NCBI GenBank assembly: GCA_963665195.1
Contig: OY762070.1
Coordinates: 4,526,001-4,590,000 of the forward strand
From: VXYL01 sp963665195
GTDB lineage: Bacteria; Pseudomonadota; Gammaproteobacteria; Pseudomonadales; Azotimanducaceae
Length of the DNA stretch: 64,000 nucleotides
Direction of reading: 5' to 3'
The notes under the pieces are model-generated. The model saw nothing but the letters and a program-made list of their open reading frames with translations. It was not told the origin of the DNA and did no database searches. Position numbers and translations under genes: made by a program. Positions 1 to 9,109 of this stretch are shown here, piece by piece (position 1 is the first letter of the stretch; every line of letters begins with the position of its first letter).

Positions 1-344
1 AACACCATGTCCCGGGCGCCCAGCATGAGCGGAATCAGGTAGTTGCCGAAGCTGCCGAGCAGGAAGGCCGTCAGGAGGTAGATCACCATGATCATGCCGT
101 GCATGGTGATGGACTGGTAGTAGATGTCCGGCGTGATGCCGATCGCCGCGCCGAACTCGGGGAAGCCGATCTGGATGCGCATGATCTGCGAGAGGACGAG
201 CGCCACCAGCCCCACCGCCATGGCCGTGATGCCGTACTGCACGGCGATCACCTTGTGGTCCTGGCTGAACCAGTACTTCTCGATCCAGGTATGCGGATCG
301 TGAAGCGGTAGCGCTTCCTGATAGGGGATCTCTGCCTGCGCCAT
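1..344 (-). CDS. coxA: Cytochrome c oxidase subunit I (N-terminal part, cut by window edge)
   Basis: This is the start of the catalytic heme-copper oxidase subunit, which reduces O2 to water and pumps protons in the inner membrane. About 114 residues are visible. They run from a short cytosolic leader (MAQAEIPYQEAL) through WIEKYWFSQDHK to the first two membrane spans. The ITMHGMIMV segment in the second span contains the His that ligands low-spin heme a, and GNYLIPLMLGARD follows. It lies 67 nt downstream of the subunit II gene on the same strand, the usual coxB-coxA order. The remainder of the gene is beyond position 1. Confidence 0.95.
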   Translation of the reverse strand, partial: MAQAEIPYQEALPLHDPHTWIEKYWFSQDHKVIAVQYGITAMAVGLVALVLSQIMRIQIGFPEFGAAIGITPDIYYQSITMHGMIMVIYLLTAFLLGSFGNYLIPLMLGARDMV

Positions 345-411
345 GTGGATTGCCCTCAGCGGTGGCTGCGTTGGTGAGTGTACGCCATCGGCGTTACCGG
401 CGTGCGTTCGG

Positions 412-1554
412 TCACGGCGAGGCGGCCTCCTCCGGCGCCGCTTCGGGGCCGGTTTCCTCCCTCAGGAAGGCGATGAGGGCGGCGACGTCCGCATCCGAGA
501 TCGTCTCCGCATCGTACGGGATCATCACCGGCGCGAAGCCTTCCACCAGCTTCACTGCCGGCTCGCGGATGGACTCGACGATGTAGGCCTCGTCCGCCAT
601 GGCAGTCTCGCCGCCGGTGAGCGCGCGCTCCGATCCCCAGAAATCCTGCCACGTCGGCCCCACCACCTGGCTGCCGTCCAGCGAGTGGCAGGCGAAGCAG
701 CCGTTGGCATCCGCCACCTCGCGGCCGCGGCGTCCTTCGGCGCTGTACACCTTCGGCGAGATGCCGGCCTGCATCTGCGTCCACGTCGGCTGCGAGGCCA
801 GCCAGGCGTCGAAGTCCTCGGCGGTGTCGATGCGGACTTCGCCGCGCATGGTGTAGTGGCCGCGCCCGCACAGCTCCGCGCAGAGGATCTCGTACTCGCC
901 GATCTTGGTCGGCTCGAACCAGAAGTAGGTGATCATGCCGGGCACGGCGTCCATCTTGGCGCGGAACTCCGGCACGAAGAAGTCGTGCAGCACATCCGTC
1001 GAGCGCAGCAGCGCCTTGAACGGCTGGTTGACCGGCAGATGCACCGTGTTGCTGTTGATGAGCACGTCGTCGGCGCCGTTCGGGTCGTCCGAGTTCATGC
1101 CGAAGGGGTTGTCGATGTTGATGTTGCGCACGTCCACGGTGCCGAGCTTGCCGTCTTCGCCGGGGAAGCGGAACGCCCAGCCCCACTGCTTGGCCATCAC
1201 CTCGAACTCCTGGGCGTCGTCCGGCACCCGCACGTAGTCGTCCCAGACGATGAGGCCGGGCGCGAGCATGGCGACCACGCCGATGGTGGTGATGATGGAC
1301 AGGCCCCACTCGAGGCGCGTGTTCTCGGGCCGGTAGTCCGCCCGGGCGCCTTCCTTGTGGCGGAACTTCCAGGTGGAGTAGGCCATGAACAGGCCCACTG
1401 CCACGAACACCACGCCGCAGACCCAGAACGTAATGAGCACCGTCAAGTCGATGCCGCCCCAGTTGGAGGCGATTTCCAGGAACCACCAAGGGCTCAGGAA
1501 CGTGAAGATCACCGACCCTACGACGATGACCAGAAGAAAGATCGCTACCGCCAT
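412..1554 (-). CDS. coxB: Cytochrome c oxidase subunit II with fused cytochrome c domain
   Basis: This 380-residue subunit carries the dinuclear CuA site that takes electrons from cytochrome c and passes them to subunit I. The N-terminus has about three hydrophobic spans (near residues 1-20, 37-60 and 84-104), one more than the usual hairpin. The cupredoxin domain follows, with the CuA ligands visible in VLHDFF and CAELCGRGHYTM (Cys, Cys, His, Met). The C-terminal ~120 residues form a cytochrome c domain with a CFACH heme-binding motif, so this is a caa3-like fused subunit. A GAGGT ribosome-binding site precedes the ATG. The subunit I gene follows on the same strand. Confidence 0.95.
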   Translation of the reverse strand: MAVAIFLLVIVVGSVIFTFLSPWWFLEIASNWGGIDLTVLITFWVCGVVFVAVGLFMAYSTWKFRHKEGARADYRPENTRLEWGLSIITTIGVVAMLAPGLIVWDDYVRVPDDAQEFEVMAKQWGWAFRFPGEDGKLGTVDVRNINIDNPFGMNSDDPNGADDVLINSNTVHLPVNQPFKALLRSTDVLHDFFVPEFRAKMDAVPGMITYFWFEPTKIGEYEILCAELCGRGHYTMRGEVRIDTAEDFDAWLASQPTWTQMQAGISPKVYSAEGRRGREVADANGCFACHSLDGSQVVGPTWQDFWGSERALTGGETAMADEAYIVESIREPAVKLVEGFAPVMIPYDAETISDADVAALIAFLREETGPEAAPEEAASP

Positions 1555-1807
1555 GTCACCTCAGCATAGTTCGTCGTCGCGCTAGCGCGAGACTCAACCG
1601 TTCGGGGCCAAGCCGCACCGCCCGCGCAAGGGCCGCGCGCAGCGATCAGCTCCCTTCACTCCCTCAAGTCGACCGGCCCCGGTCGAACGGGCGCGGATTG
1701 TGGGGGAAAGCCAAAGCGCGTTCAACCCCGACTTGCGGCCATGTTGCGGCTGGCCGCGCTGGCCACCGTAACGAAACCATCACGGCGGCGCGACTACACT
1801 CCCGCAA

Positions 1808-2479
1808 ATGCAGGCCGCAGCCACGACATCCGCCAGACGCCTCGCCGCCGAAGCCCTCGGCACGCTGCTGCTGCTCGCCACCGTAGTCGGCTCCGGCATC
1901 ATGGCGGAGGGCCTCGCCGCCGGCAACGACGCGGTGGCGCTGCTCGGCAACACCCTCGCCACGGGCGCCATCCTCGCCGTGCTCATCACCATGCTCGGCC
2001 CCATCTCCGGCGCCCATTTCAACCCCGCGGTGACCATGGCATTCCTGATCCGCGGCGAGATTCGCCCCGCCGAGGCGGCTGCGTTCGTCGCCGTACAGGT
2101 GGTCGCAGCCCTCGCGGGGGTGGCGCTGGCGCACCTGATGTTCGACATGGACGTGCTGCAGTTCTCCGCCAAGGCGCGCACGGGCTCCGGCCAGTGGCTG
2201 GCGGAAGCCGTGGCGACGTTCGGCTTGGTGGCTACCATCCTCGCCACGCTCAAGGCGCGGCCGAGCGCGGTGGCGGCGATGGTGGGCCTCTACATCAGCG
2301 CTGGCTACTGGTTCACGGCCTCGACCTCCTTCGCCAACCCCGCCGTGACCATCGCCCGCGCCTTCACGGACACCTTCTCCGGCATCTATCCGCCGCACGC
2401 GCCGATGTTCATCGTCGCCCAGCTCGTCGGCGCGGCGCTAGCCACGGCTCTCTTTGGCTGGCTGCTGAAGGACGATTGA
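1808..2479 (+). CDS. Aquaporin (MIP family channel)
   Basis: This 223-residue membrane channel should pass water or small neutral solutes across the inner membrane. Both pore-forming half-helix signatures are present: FNPAVT near residue 77 and FANPAVT near residue 177, the second followed by IAR, which supplies the selectivity-filter arginine. Six hydrophobic spans can be drawn, and the length is normal for bacterial MIP proteins. The sequence looks closer to the AqpS/AqpZ-like bacterial groups than to long glycerol facilitators, but the substrate cannot be set from sequence alone. It is divergent from the oxidase genes, with about 250 nt of shared upstream DNA. Confidence 0.88.
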   Translation: MQAAATTSARRLAAEALGTLLLLATVVGSGIMAEGLAAGNDAVALLGNTLATGAILAVLITMLGPISGAHFNPAVTMAFLIRGEIRPAEAAAFVAVQVVAALAGVALAHLMFDMDVLQFSAKARTGSGQWLAEAVATFGLVATILATLKARPSAVAAMVGLYISAGYWFTASTSFANPAVTIARAFTDTFSGIYPPHAPMFIVAQLVGAALATALFGWLLKDD

Positions 2480-2537
2480 GCCGGCAAGCTGCCGCGACTG
2501 CTAGCATCGCCCTACCGCAAGCCACGGACGCCCGCCG

Positions 2538-3113
2538 ATGAAGACGCTCGCAGCCACGCTCTCCGCCTGCCTGGTCCTGCTCGCCCCTGCGGCCTTCGCG
2601 ACGCTGAAGCCGGGCGACAAGGCGCCGCACTTCGACTTGGAATCCACCGAAGGCGGCCGCTATGCCCTAGGCGACCGCCCCGTCGTGCTGGCTTGGTTCC
2701 CCCGCGCCTACACGCCCGGCTGCACCATCGAGTGCAAGTCGCTCGCCAAGAACGGCCACCTCATCCGCGAATTCGACGTGGACTACGTGATGGCGAGCGT
2801 CGACCCCATCGAAGACAACACCGGCTTCGCGCTGGAGAACGAGGCCGACTTCCCCATCCTCTCGGACCCCACCAAGGCCGCCGCCGAGGCCTACGGCGTG
2901 CTGCACGAACGCGGCTACGCGCTGCGCCAGACCTTCTACATCGCCGGCGGCACGGTCCTCGCCATCGACCGCAACGTCGACCCGGCCATCGCCGCCGAAG
3001 TCATAGCCGCTACGCTGGAGAAGCTCGAAATGCCGCGGCGTCCGGTCGAAGAGGAACAAGAAAAACTGGAGGCCGTCGAGGCGGAGCCGGCGGACGAGGA
3101 CTCCGGCGACTAG
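2538..3113 (+). CDS. Exported peroxiredoxin (AhpC/TSA, BCP-like)
   Basis: This 191-residue thiol peroxidase should reduce peroxides through a reactive cysteine. Residues 1-21 form a signal peptide ending in AFA, so the mature protein is probably periplasmic. The active-site stretch PRAYTPGCTIEC has the family P-x3-T-x2-C pattern, with peroxidatic Cys62 and a second Cys four residues later (Cys66), a spacing where BCP-type enzymes can form an intramolecular disulfide. The last ~25 residues are an acidic Glu/Ala-rich tail not typical of the family. It starts 58 nt after the aquaporin gene and may share its transcript. Confidence 0.88.
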   Translation: MKTLAATLSACLVLLAPAAFATLKPGDKAPHFDLESTEGGRYALGDRPVVLAWFPRAYTPGCTIECKSLAKNGHLIREFDVDYVMASVDPIEDNTGFALENEADFPILSDPTKAAAEAYGVLHERGYALRQTFYIAGGTVLAIDRNVDPAIAAEVIAATLEKLEMPRRPVEEEQEKLEAVEAEPADEDSGD

Positions 3114-3466
3114 CCCGAGGTGCCGCCACCGCTGCCGACGCTCCGAAGGGCGTCTATCCGCGCGCGGCCTCCGTTTGCGGCGCCATACTCGCTCGCCAGC
3201 CACTGAGGGTCCAGCGATGCGCATCCAAGATCTCGTTCACGACGACCTGCTATCGCCAACGCTGATCGCCAACGAACTGCGCACCAGCAAGGGGCTTCGA
3301 CGGCGCGACGCCCGATTCGCTGGTACGGGACGGAAGGGATGAGCAGGTGCATGCTTACCTAGACCGAGTCGCGGCAGGAGGCTACGCATGACGCCATCGA
3401 CCCACGGAACACGGACACCCACGCCAGGCTTGTAGAATCGCCCGTCCATCTCGGGGGAGACCAGCC
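3114..3466. other. Intergenic stretch with one doubtful small frame
   Basis: No recognisable gene is seen in these ~350 bases. A 41-codon plus-strand frame at 3217-3342 begins MRIQDLVHDDLLSPTLIANE and looks protein-like at its N-terminus, but it soon becomes Arg-rich. It could be the 5' stub of a lost gene. A GGGGGAG ribosome-binding site for the downstream sulfatase lies at its right end. Confidence 0.4.
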
Positions 3467-4921
3467 ATGCGCGCCATCATGGTGATGTACGACTCGCTGA
3501 ATCGGCACATGCTGCCGAACTATGGCTGCGATTGGACGCTTGCGCCCAACTTCCGGCGCCTTGGCGAGCGCGCCGTGACGTTCGACAACCACTACGTCGG
3601 CTCCATGCCGTGCATGCCGGCGCGGCGGGAGCTGCATACCGGGCGGCACAACTTCCTGCACCGCTCCTGGGGGCCGTTCGAGCCGTTCGACGATTCCACC
3701 TTCACCATCCTCAAGGAGAGCGGCATCTACACGCACTTGGTGTCCGACCACTACCACTACTGGGAGGACGGCGGCGCCACCTACCACCACCGCTACTCGA
3801 GCTGGGTGAACGTTCGCGGCCAGGAGGGCGATGCGTGGAAGGGCGAGGTGGCGGACCCCGAGATCCCGGAGCATCTCGGCCGCATCAATCGGCAGGACTG
3901 GGTGAACCGCAAGTACATGCAGGAGGAACGGCTGACGCCCCAAGCGCAGACCTTCGCCGCTGGTCTTGAGTTCCTCGAGACCAACCGAGAGCAGGACAAC
4001 TGGTATCTGCAGATCGAGACCTTCGACCCGCACGAGCCCTTCTTCACGCTGAAGCAGTGGAAGGATCGATACAACTACGACTGGGACGGTCCCCACTTCG
4101 ACTGGCCGAAGTACGAGCGCGTGACGGAAGACCCGGACGCCGTGGAGTACTTGCGGTACCAGTACGCGGCGCTGCTGACCCAGTGCGACCACTACCTCGG
4201 CCGCGTCATCGACTTCATGGACGCCCACGATATGTGGCAGGACACCATGCTGCTGGTGGTGACCGACCACGGCTTCCTGCTCGGCGAGCACGACTGGTGG
4301 GGCAAGGCGCGCATGCCCTGGTACAACGAGACGGCGCACATCCCGTTCTTCGTCTGGGACCCCCGCGCCGGCAAGGCGAATGTCCACCGGTCGAGCCTGA
4401 CGACCACCATCGACGTCGGCCCGACCCTGCTCGACTACTTCGGCCGGGACATCCCGCCGGACATGGACGGCCATCCGCTGCTGGCGACGGTCCAGGACGA
4501 CACCGCGGTGCGCGACGCCGCCATCTACGGCATGTTCGGCGCCCATGTGAACATCACCGACGGCCGCTACGTCTACATGCGCGGCCCGATGGGCGACAAC
4601 GCGCCGCTCAACCACTACACGCTGATGCCGACGCACATGCGCAGCCCGTTCTCGACCCGGGAACTCGCCAACATGCAATGGCACGAGCCGCTGGCGTTCA
4701 CCAAGGGCTGCCCGGTGATGCGCATTCCGTCCGCCGGGATGGGGCGCTTCGCCGAGGCGTTCCAGACGCAGATGTTCGATCTGGCGACGGACCCGGGGCA
4801 GACCAGCCCTATCGACGACGCCGCGGTGGAGGCGCGGATGGTGGCTAGGCTGGAACGGGCGCTGCATGACAACGTCGCGCCGGCGGAGCAATACGCGCGC
4901 CTGGGGCTGACGCCGCCGTAG
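3467..4921 (+). CDS. Sulfatase (formylglycine-dependent, type I)
   Basis: This 484-residue enzyme should hydrolyse a sulfate ester, or possibly a phosphonate or phosphate monoester; the substrate is unknown. The CMPAR stretch (Cys49 to Arg53) matches the C-x-P-x-R motif in which Cys is converted to formylglycine. MYDSLNRHMLPNYG near the N-terminus matches the metal-binding loop, and VVTDHGFLLGEHDWWGK supplies the DHG metal ligands and following Lys. There is no signal peptide, so it is probably cytosolic. GGGGGAG lies just upstream of the ATG. No sulfatase-maturing enzyme is nearby. Confidence 0.92.
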   Translation: MRAIMVMYDSLNRHMLPNYGCDWTLAPNFRRLGERAVTFDNHYVGSMPCMPARRELHTGRHNFLHRSWGPFEPFDDSTFTILKESGIYTHLVSDHYHYWEDGGATYHHRYSSWVNVRGQEGDAWKGEVADPEIPEHLGRINRQDWVNRKYMQEERLTPQAQTFAAGLEFLETNREQDNWYLQIETFDPHEPFFTLKQWKDRYNYDWDGPHFDWPKYERVTEDPDAVEYLRYQYAALLTQCDHYLGRVIDFMDAHDMWQDTMLLVVTDHGFLLGEHDWWGKARMPWYNETAHIPFFVWDPRAGKANVHRSSLTTTIDVGPTLLDYFGRDIPPDMDGHPLLATVQDDTAVRDAAIYGMFGAHVNITDGRYVYMRGPMGDNAPLNHYTLMPTHMRSPFSTRELANMQWHEPLAFTKGCPVMRIPSAGMGRFAEAFQTQMFDLATDPGQTSPIDDAAVEARMVARLERALHDNVAPAEQYARLGLTPP

Positions 4922-4962
4922 CTGGAGCGCAAGCGCCCGTACGCCGACGGCGGCCTTCGTGG

Positions 4963-5686
4963 CTATCCGGTGACCGGAGGGCAGACCCACCGGAACGGGA
5001 GCGGCGCGCCAGGGTCGAGGACCTCGGCGATAGACCCCAGCGGCTCGCGGCAGACGGGCACCTCGTCCATGAAGCTGCACGACAGGTGCCGGTTCAGGCG
5101 CAGGCTCATCACGCCCATGCCCAGAGGCGAACCAGCCGAACTGCGACGGCACGAGACGCGCCATCCGCGGCTGCTCCAACGTTCCCGGTACTGCGCCACG
5201 ACATCCTTTATGCGCGCCAGTTCGGCCTCCGGCACCTCCGCCATCGCTTGGCTGAAGTAGCTCTGTATCGCCGGCGCCGTCTGCGGCCGGGCGGCAACGC
5301 CGAGCCAGCCCAATCCGGACACGACATCGCGGGGCGCACCGCCTCGGCCATGCGATGTAGATGTCGCCGGCCATCGCCTGCGCCCACTTGAAACCCCGCT
5401 TGGCCGCGACCAGCAGATAGGGCAGCGCCTCCTTGTACCGGCCGGCGCTGTACAGACGCTTGCCACGGCGCAGCACGTTGTACGTCTGCACCATGACCGT
5501 CTGCGTCGGAATCGCGCCCTTCTCGAGGCGCTCCGCGGTGACGATCACTTCCTCAATGTGGTCGTCGCTCGGCGTGTCCGCCGCCGCGGCCTGCGCGGCA
5601 CCCAGCAGGACGACCGACAAAGCGCCGACGGCGAATGCCGCTGCGCCCTTGACTCCGCCAACGATGCCTCGCGCCACTGGCCACAT
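4963..5686 (-). pseudogene. Exported TPR/Sel1-like protein, frameshifted, with TonB-box-like motif
   Basis: Two adjoining minus-strand frames together make one protein of about 240 residues. It starts with a signal peptide (MWPVARGIVGG... ending AAAADT). Then comes IEEVIVTAERLEKG, which resembles the N-terminal plug motif of TonB-dependent receptors, and then a TPR/Sel1-like helical stretch (GRYKEALPYLLVAAKRGFKW, GDIYI). At about 5353 the frame breaks. Removing one base joins GDIYI to HGRGGAPRDVVSGLGWLG in the next frame, which continues to the stop at 4963. A single break could be a sequencing error or an early pseudogene. No function is assigned. Confidence 0.6.
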
Positions 5687-5738
5687 CCCCGAAACACCGG
5701 CGACCCGCACCCGGCAGCCTAGCATCCTCCTCACGGCA

Positions 5739-6947
5739 TCACGGCAGCGCATCGCCCTCCTCCCGAAGAATGAAGCCGCCGAGCAGGGGCACCGCAAGGG
5801 AGTACCTGCCATGGCGGTTCTTGTAGACGTGTCCCGACTTGCCGAGCGCGACCAGCATCTGGTTCGCGGCGCTGGCACCGAACGGGCGATCGAGCAGCGC
5901 CTGCGACATTTCGAGCACTTCCTGGAGAGAGAACTCGTCCGGCTTGCCCAGTTTGGCGATGACGACCATCAACTGCCGCTGCCGCTCCGTCAGACGCGCC
6001 CAAGGCCCTGCGAAGAAGCCGATGTCCAGCTTGCGCGTGATCTCGGCCACGGGCACGGACGCGGCTTCGCCCCGGTCTGCCCGCTGTATGAAGGCGTCGT
6101 ACACCTCCCGACAGATGAACTGGATGAAGTAGGGGTAGCCGCCGGACATCTCGATGATCGTCGCGACGGACCGCTCGCTTAGGCTGATCGCGTCCGCGTT
6201 CTCGATCGGCCGCACGATGGCCTCCCTGCTATCCGCCGGGGCGAGGCTCCCAAGCTGCACGATATCGAACATGCGCTGCGCGAACGTGCGGGACTGCACC
6301 AGTTGCGCAAACAGCGTGGGCAGGCCGGCGAGGGCGAGCATCAGCGGCAGGCCCTTGCGCTGCAGCGAGTGGAAGGTGTCGAGCAGCAGGGCGAGCGCGT
6401 GCTGCTCGGCAGCGGGCCGGTCCACCAAGTTGTGCGCCTCGTCATAGGCGAACACGATCCCTCGTGCGGGCGTATTCGCATGCAAGGTTTCCCAGGCGCG
6501 TTCCAGTACGGCCTTGAGCTTGTCGACCGGCAATCCCGGGGTCTCCCGGTAGATCGCTGAGAGCTTGGCGTGGTCCAGCCTCTCCTCGCGCTCCGGGTCT
6601 GCGCCGAACCCCACGGACGCAGCCCCAGCGACCGGTACCCCGACAGCCGAACTCACCGTGGCGAGGTCCGCGAGCAAGCGCCCGACGAGGTTCCCTTCGC
6701 GCGCGCTGACCGCCTCGTCGACATCCGTGCCGACCGTCAGCCAGCCGGACTCGATGGCCAGCGGCTTGAACACGGTATCGAGCACCACCGTCTTGCCGAC
6801 GCCGCGCAGGCCCGAGACGATCAGGTTGTCGGTGATGACTTCCTGCGCCAGGAGTCGACGGAACGCGTCCTTCTCCGCCGTCCGGCCAGCGAGGTACGGC
6901 GGCGGATGGCCCGCGCCGGGCCGGAACGGGTTGATGAGCATCGGCAT
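5739..6947 (-). CDS. P-loop AAA ATPase (Orc1/Cdc6-like fold, unknown role)
   Basis: This is a 402-residue STAND/AAA-type ATPase. Walker A is GLRGVGKT at residues 46-53, and Walker B is IVFAYDEAHNL near 165-175. A C-terminal region (LTERQRQLMVVIAKLG and onward) looks like a winged-helix module. Proteins of this shape are common stand-alone genes in bacteria and often lie in accessory regions; their cellular role is mostly unknown. A GGAG ribosome-binding site lies about 8 nt before the ATG. The upstream region holds a perfect palindrome and a candidate promoter, annotated separately, suggesting dedicated control. Confidence 0.82.
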   Translation of the reverse strand: MPMLINPFRPGAGHPPPYLAGRTAEKDAFRRLLAQEVITDNLIVSGLRGVGKTVVLDTVFKPLAIESGWLTVGTDVDEAVSAREGNLVGRLLADLATVSSAVGVPVAGAASVGFGADPEREERLDHAKLSAIYRETPGLPVDKLKAVLERAWETLHANTPARGIVFAYDEAHNLVDRPAAEQHALALLLDTFHSLQRKGLPLMLALAGLPTLFAQLVQSRTFAQRMFDIVQLGSLAPADSREAIVRPIENADAISLSERSVATIIEMSGGYPYFIQFICREVYDAFIQRADRGEAASVPVAEITRKLDIGFFAGPWARLTERQRQLMVVIAKLGKPDEFSLQEVLEMSQALLDRPFGASAANQMLVALGKSGHVYKNRHGRYSLAVPLLGGFILREEGDALP

Positions 6948-6970
6948 GGGCTGCTCCGCCTGCGTCGGCC

Positions 6971-7014
6971 ATACGATAATTTAGATCGTATAGCTAATCT
7001 TGGTTGTTGTTCAA
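6971..7014 (-). promoter_or_regulatory. Candidate promoter/operator of the AAA ATPase gene
   Basis: This AT-rich patch lies upstream of the minus-strand ATPase gene. Read on the minus strand, TTGAAC (7014-7009) and TATACG (6992-6987) are 16 nt apart, a fair sigma-70 pair. The -10 overlaps a perfect 7-bp inverted repeat, ATACGAT (6971-6977) and ATCGTAT (6985-6991), separated by 7 nt. A repressor bound there would block the promoter, and the ATPase itself or an unlinked factor could be responsible. No regulator gene is adjacent. Confidence 0.35.
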
Positions 7015-7034
7015 ATAAACCTGCCCCGTCCCCG

Positions 7035-8009
7035 TTATTCGGCCAACGCGGGCGCGGCTCCGGAGAGCACGGAGCGCAGCACGTCCGAGTCGACGTTGCC
7101 GCCCGTCAGCACGACGGCGACGCGCTGACCGGCACGGCGCTCGCGCTCCTGCATCAAGCCGGCGAAGGCGGCAGCGCCAGCGCCCTCGGCGACGTTGTGG
7201 GTGTTCCGATAGAGCACCCGCATGGCCTCCGCGATCTGTTCTTCCTCCACTTCCAGCACATCGGCCGCACCGCGCCGGAGGATGTCCAGCGGCTCGGCCA
7301 TCGGCACCCGCGTTGCCAACCCGTCCGCGAAGGTGTCCGCGGTCTCCGTCGAGACGACCCGGCCGGCACGGAAGCTCCGCGCCATCGCCGGCGCCCGTGC
7401 CGCCACGACGCCGACGATGTCGGTCTTGAGGCCGAGCAGATCGCGGGTTCGGATCAGCCCGCAGATGCCGGAGCCCATGCCGATCGGCACGTAGACTGCG
7501 TCGAGGTCCGCGACCGCTGCGAACAGTTCGTGGGCGTAGGTAGCGACGCCCCGCACTAGTGCCGGATGGAACGGCGGCACTTGCAGCGCGGCCGTTTGCT
7601 CGGCTCGGCGGGCGGCTTCCCGACGGGCGTCCTCGAAGTCGTTGCCGAACTCGACGAGTTCGGCCCCCCAGCCGGTCATCGCAGCATTCTTCTCGACGCT
7701 GTTGTCTTTCGGCACGTACACGGTGACGGGCACGCCGAACCGAGCCGCGGCGAACGGAATGCTCTGGCCGTGATTGCCGCGGGTGGCCGTGACGATCCTG
7801 TGCGGCAGGCGCCCAGCGCGATGCAGCTCGTCCAGCAGCACAAGGCCGCCGCGCACCTTGAAAGCGCCGATGGGGGTGTGGTTTTCGTGCTTGACCCAGA
7901 CCTCGCAGCCGGCAACCCGGCACAGCCCGGGCCAGCGGTACTGGGGCGTCGACGGCATGGTCGCCGCGACCACGGCGCGCGCATCCGCCAAGCCGGCGAG
8001 ATCGAACAT
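7035..8009 (-). CDS. Threonine dehydratase-like PLP enzyme
   Basis: This is a 324-residue fold-type II PLP enzyme, most like serine/threonine ammonia-lyases that turn threonine into 2-oxobutyrate and ammonia. The PLP lysine is Lys51 in TPIGAFKVRGG. ATRGNHGQS matches the substrate/cofactor loop, and GMGSGICG is the glycine loop that holds the PLP phosphate. There is no regulatory ACT domain, so a catabolic or side-activity enzyme is more likely than the feedback-controlled IlvA. GGAGG lies 6 nt before the chosen ATG; an upstream in-frame ATG at 8030 has no such site. The exact substrate is not settled. Confidence 0.85.
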   Translation of the reverse strand: MFDLAGLADARAVVAATMPSTPQYRWPGLCRVAGCEVWVKHENHTPIGAFKVRGGLVLLDELHRAGRLPHRIVTATRGNHGQSIPFAAARFGVPVTVYVPKDNSVEKNAAMTGWGAELVEFGNDFEDARREAARRAEQTAALQVPPFHPALVRGVATYAHELFAAVADLDAVYVPIGMGSGICGLIRTRDLLGLKTDIVGVVAARAPAMARSFRAGRVVSTETADTFADGLATRVPMAEPLDILRRGAADVLEVEEEQIAEAMRVLYRNTHNVAEGAGAAAFAGLMQERERRAGQRVAVVLTGGNVDSDVLRSVLSGAAPALAE

Positions 8010-8113
8010 CTGGGCCTCCGCGGGCCGCATTCGCCATGCCGCTACACTAGCACCGCTCCGCTCGTGCGCTTCGCTTGGCGCACGAGACTTGGGACGAGGG
8101 AGGCATCGCAGCA

Positions 8114-9109
8114 GTGCGTCGCGACATTCTTCTAGGCACCTACACTTGGCGCGACGCCGAGGGCATCTACCGCGGCAGTTTCGACGACGAGACCGGGGAG
8201 CTCGAGATACACGATCTCGCCATCGCCGCGGACAATCCCGCCTTCCTCGTTCTGCGCGGCGAGTCGCTCTATGCGGTGAATGAGCAGCGCGCCGGCGGCG
8301 TCTCCGCGTTCCGGCGCACGCTTGCTGGGCTTGAGTTCGTCAACTCGCAGCCGAGTGGCGGCTCGCTGCCCTGCCACTTGGCAGCCGGGCCGGGCTGGGT
8401 GGCGGTGGCCAACTACGGCACGGGCAACGTCACGCTGTTCCCGACCGGCGAAGACGGCAGCCTGCTGCCGCTGGCGGACTCGCGCCAGCACCGCGGCAGC
8501 GGACCGAACGCCAAGCGCCAGGAGAGCGCCCATGCCCATGAGACCCATCGCGTTGGCCCGGACACGCTGCTGGTGCCGGATCTCGGCGCGGACCGCATCT
8601 ACCGCTACCGCGTGGCGGATGGGCGACTGCACGACGAAGGCGCCACTGCGCTGCCACCCGGCAGAGGGCCGCGCCATGTGGCAATGCATCCGAACCTGCC
8701 GCTGTTGTATGCGCTGAACGAGCTCGGCAACACCGTGGCGAGCCTGCGCTGGCCGACCATGGAAGCCGTGCAGACCATCGCCACGCTGCCGAAGGACTTC
8801 GCCGGCGAGAGCACGACGGCGGAGATCCAGATCGCGCCGGACGGGCGCTTCCTGCACGTCTCGAACCGCGGCCACGACAGCATCGCGACCTTCGCCATCG
8901 GCCCGGAAGGCCGCCTGGCGGCACCGAGCTTCGTGCCCACCCGCGGCCAGCACCCGCGCTACTTCGGCATGGATCCCACAGGGCGCTGGCTCATCGTCCT
9001 GAACCAGGACTCCGACAACGCGGTGGTCTACCGCCTCCGCAACGGCGTGCCGGCCGATGTGTGCTGCGAAGCCGCGGCCCCGACGCCCGTGTGTCTGCTG
9101 TTCCCGTGA
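8114..9109 (+). CDS. Lactonase family beta-propeller (6-phosphogluconolactonase-like)
   Basis: This 331-residue protein belongs to the seven-bladed propeller lactonase family (YbhE/Pgl type), which hydrolyses 6-phosphogluconolactone or related lactones. Typical blade segments are visible: ILLGTYT at the start, GPRHVAMHPNLPLLYALNE, EIQIAPDGRFLHVSNRGHDSI and GQHPRYFGMDPTGRWLIVLNQDSDN. No signal peptide is seen. The GTG at 8114 is preferred because GGGAGG lies 10 nt upstream; an in-frame TTG at 8075 is possible. Its stop codon overlaps the GTG of the next gene, so it heads a three-gene coupled operon. Confidence 0.86.
   Translation: MRRDILLGTYTWRDAEGIYRGSFDDETGELEIHDLAIAADNPAFLVLRGESLYAVNEQRAGGVSAFRRTLAGLEFVNSQPSGGSLPCHLAAGPGWVAVANYGTGNVTLFPTGEDGSLLPLADSRQHRGSGPNAKRQESAHAHETHRVGPDTLLVPDLGADRIYRYRVADGRLHDEGATALPPGRGPRHVAMHPNLPLLYALNELGNTVASLRWPTMEAVQTIATLPKDFAGESTTAEIQIAPDGRFLHVSNRGHDSIATFAIGPEGRLAAPSFVPTRGQHPRYFGMDPTGRWLIVLNQDSDNAVVYRLRNGVPADVCCEAAAPTPVCLLFP

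Noticed and set aside
3217..3342. Small 41-codon plus-strand frame upstream of the sulfatase
   Set aside because: The first 20 residues look plausible but there is no clear ribosome-binding site and the rest is Arg-rich; kept only as a note in the intergenic entry.
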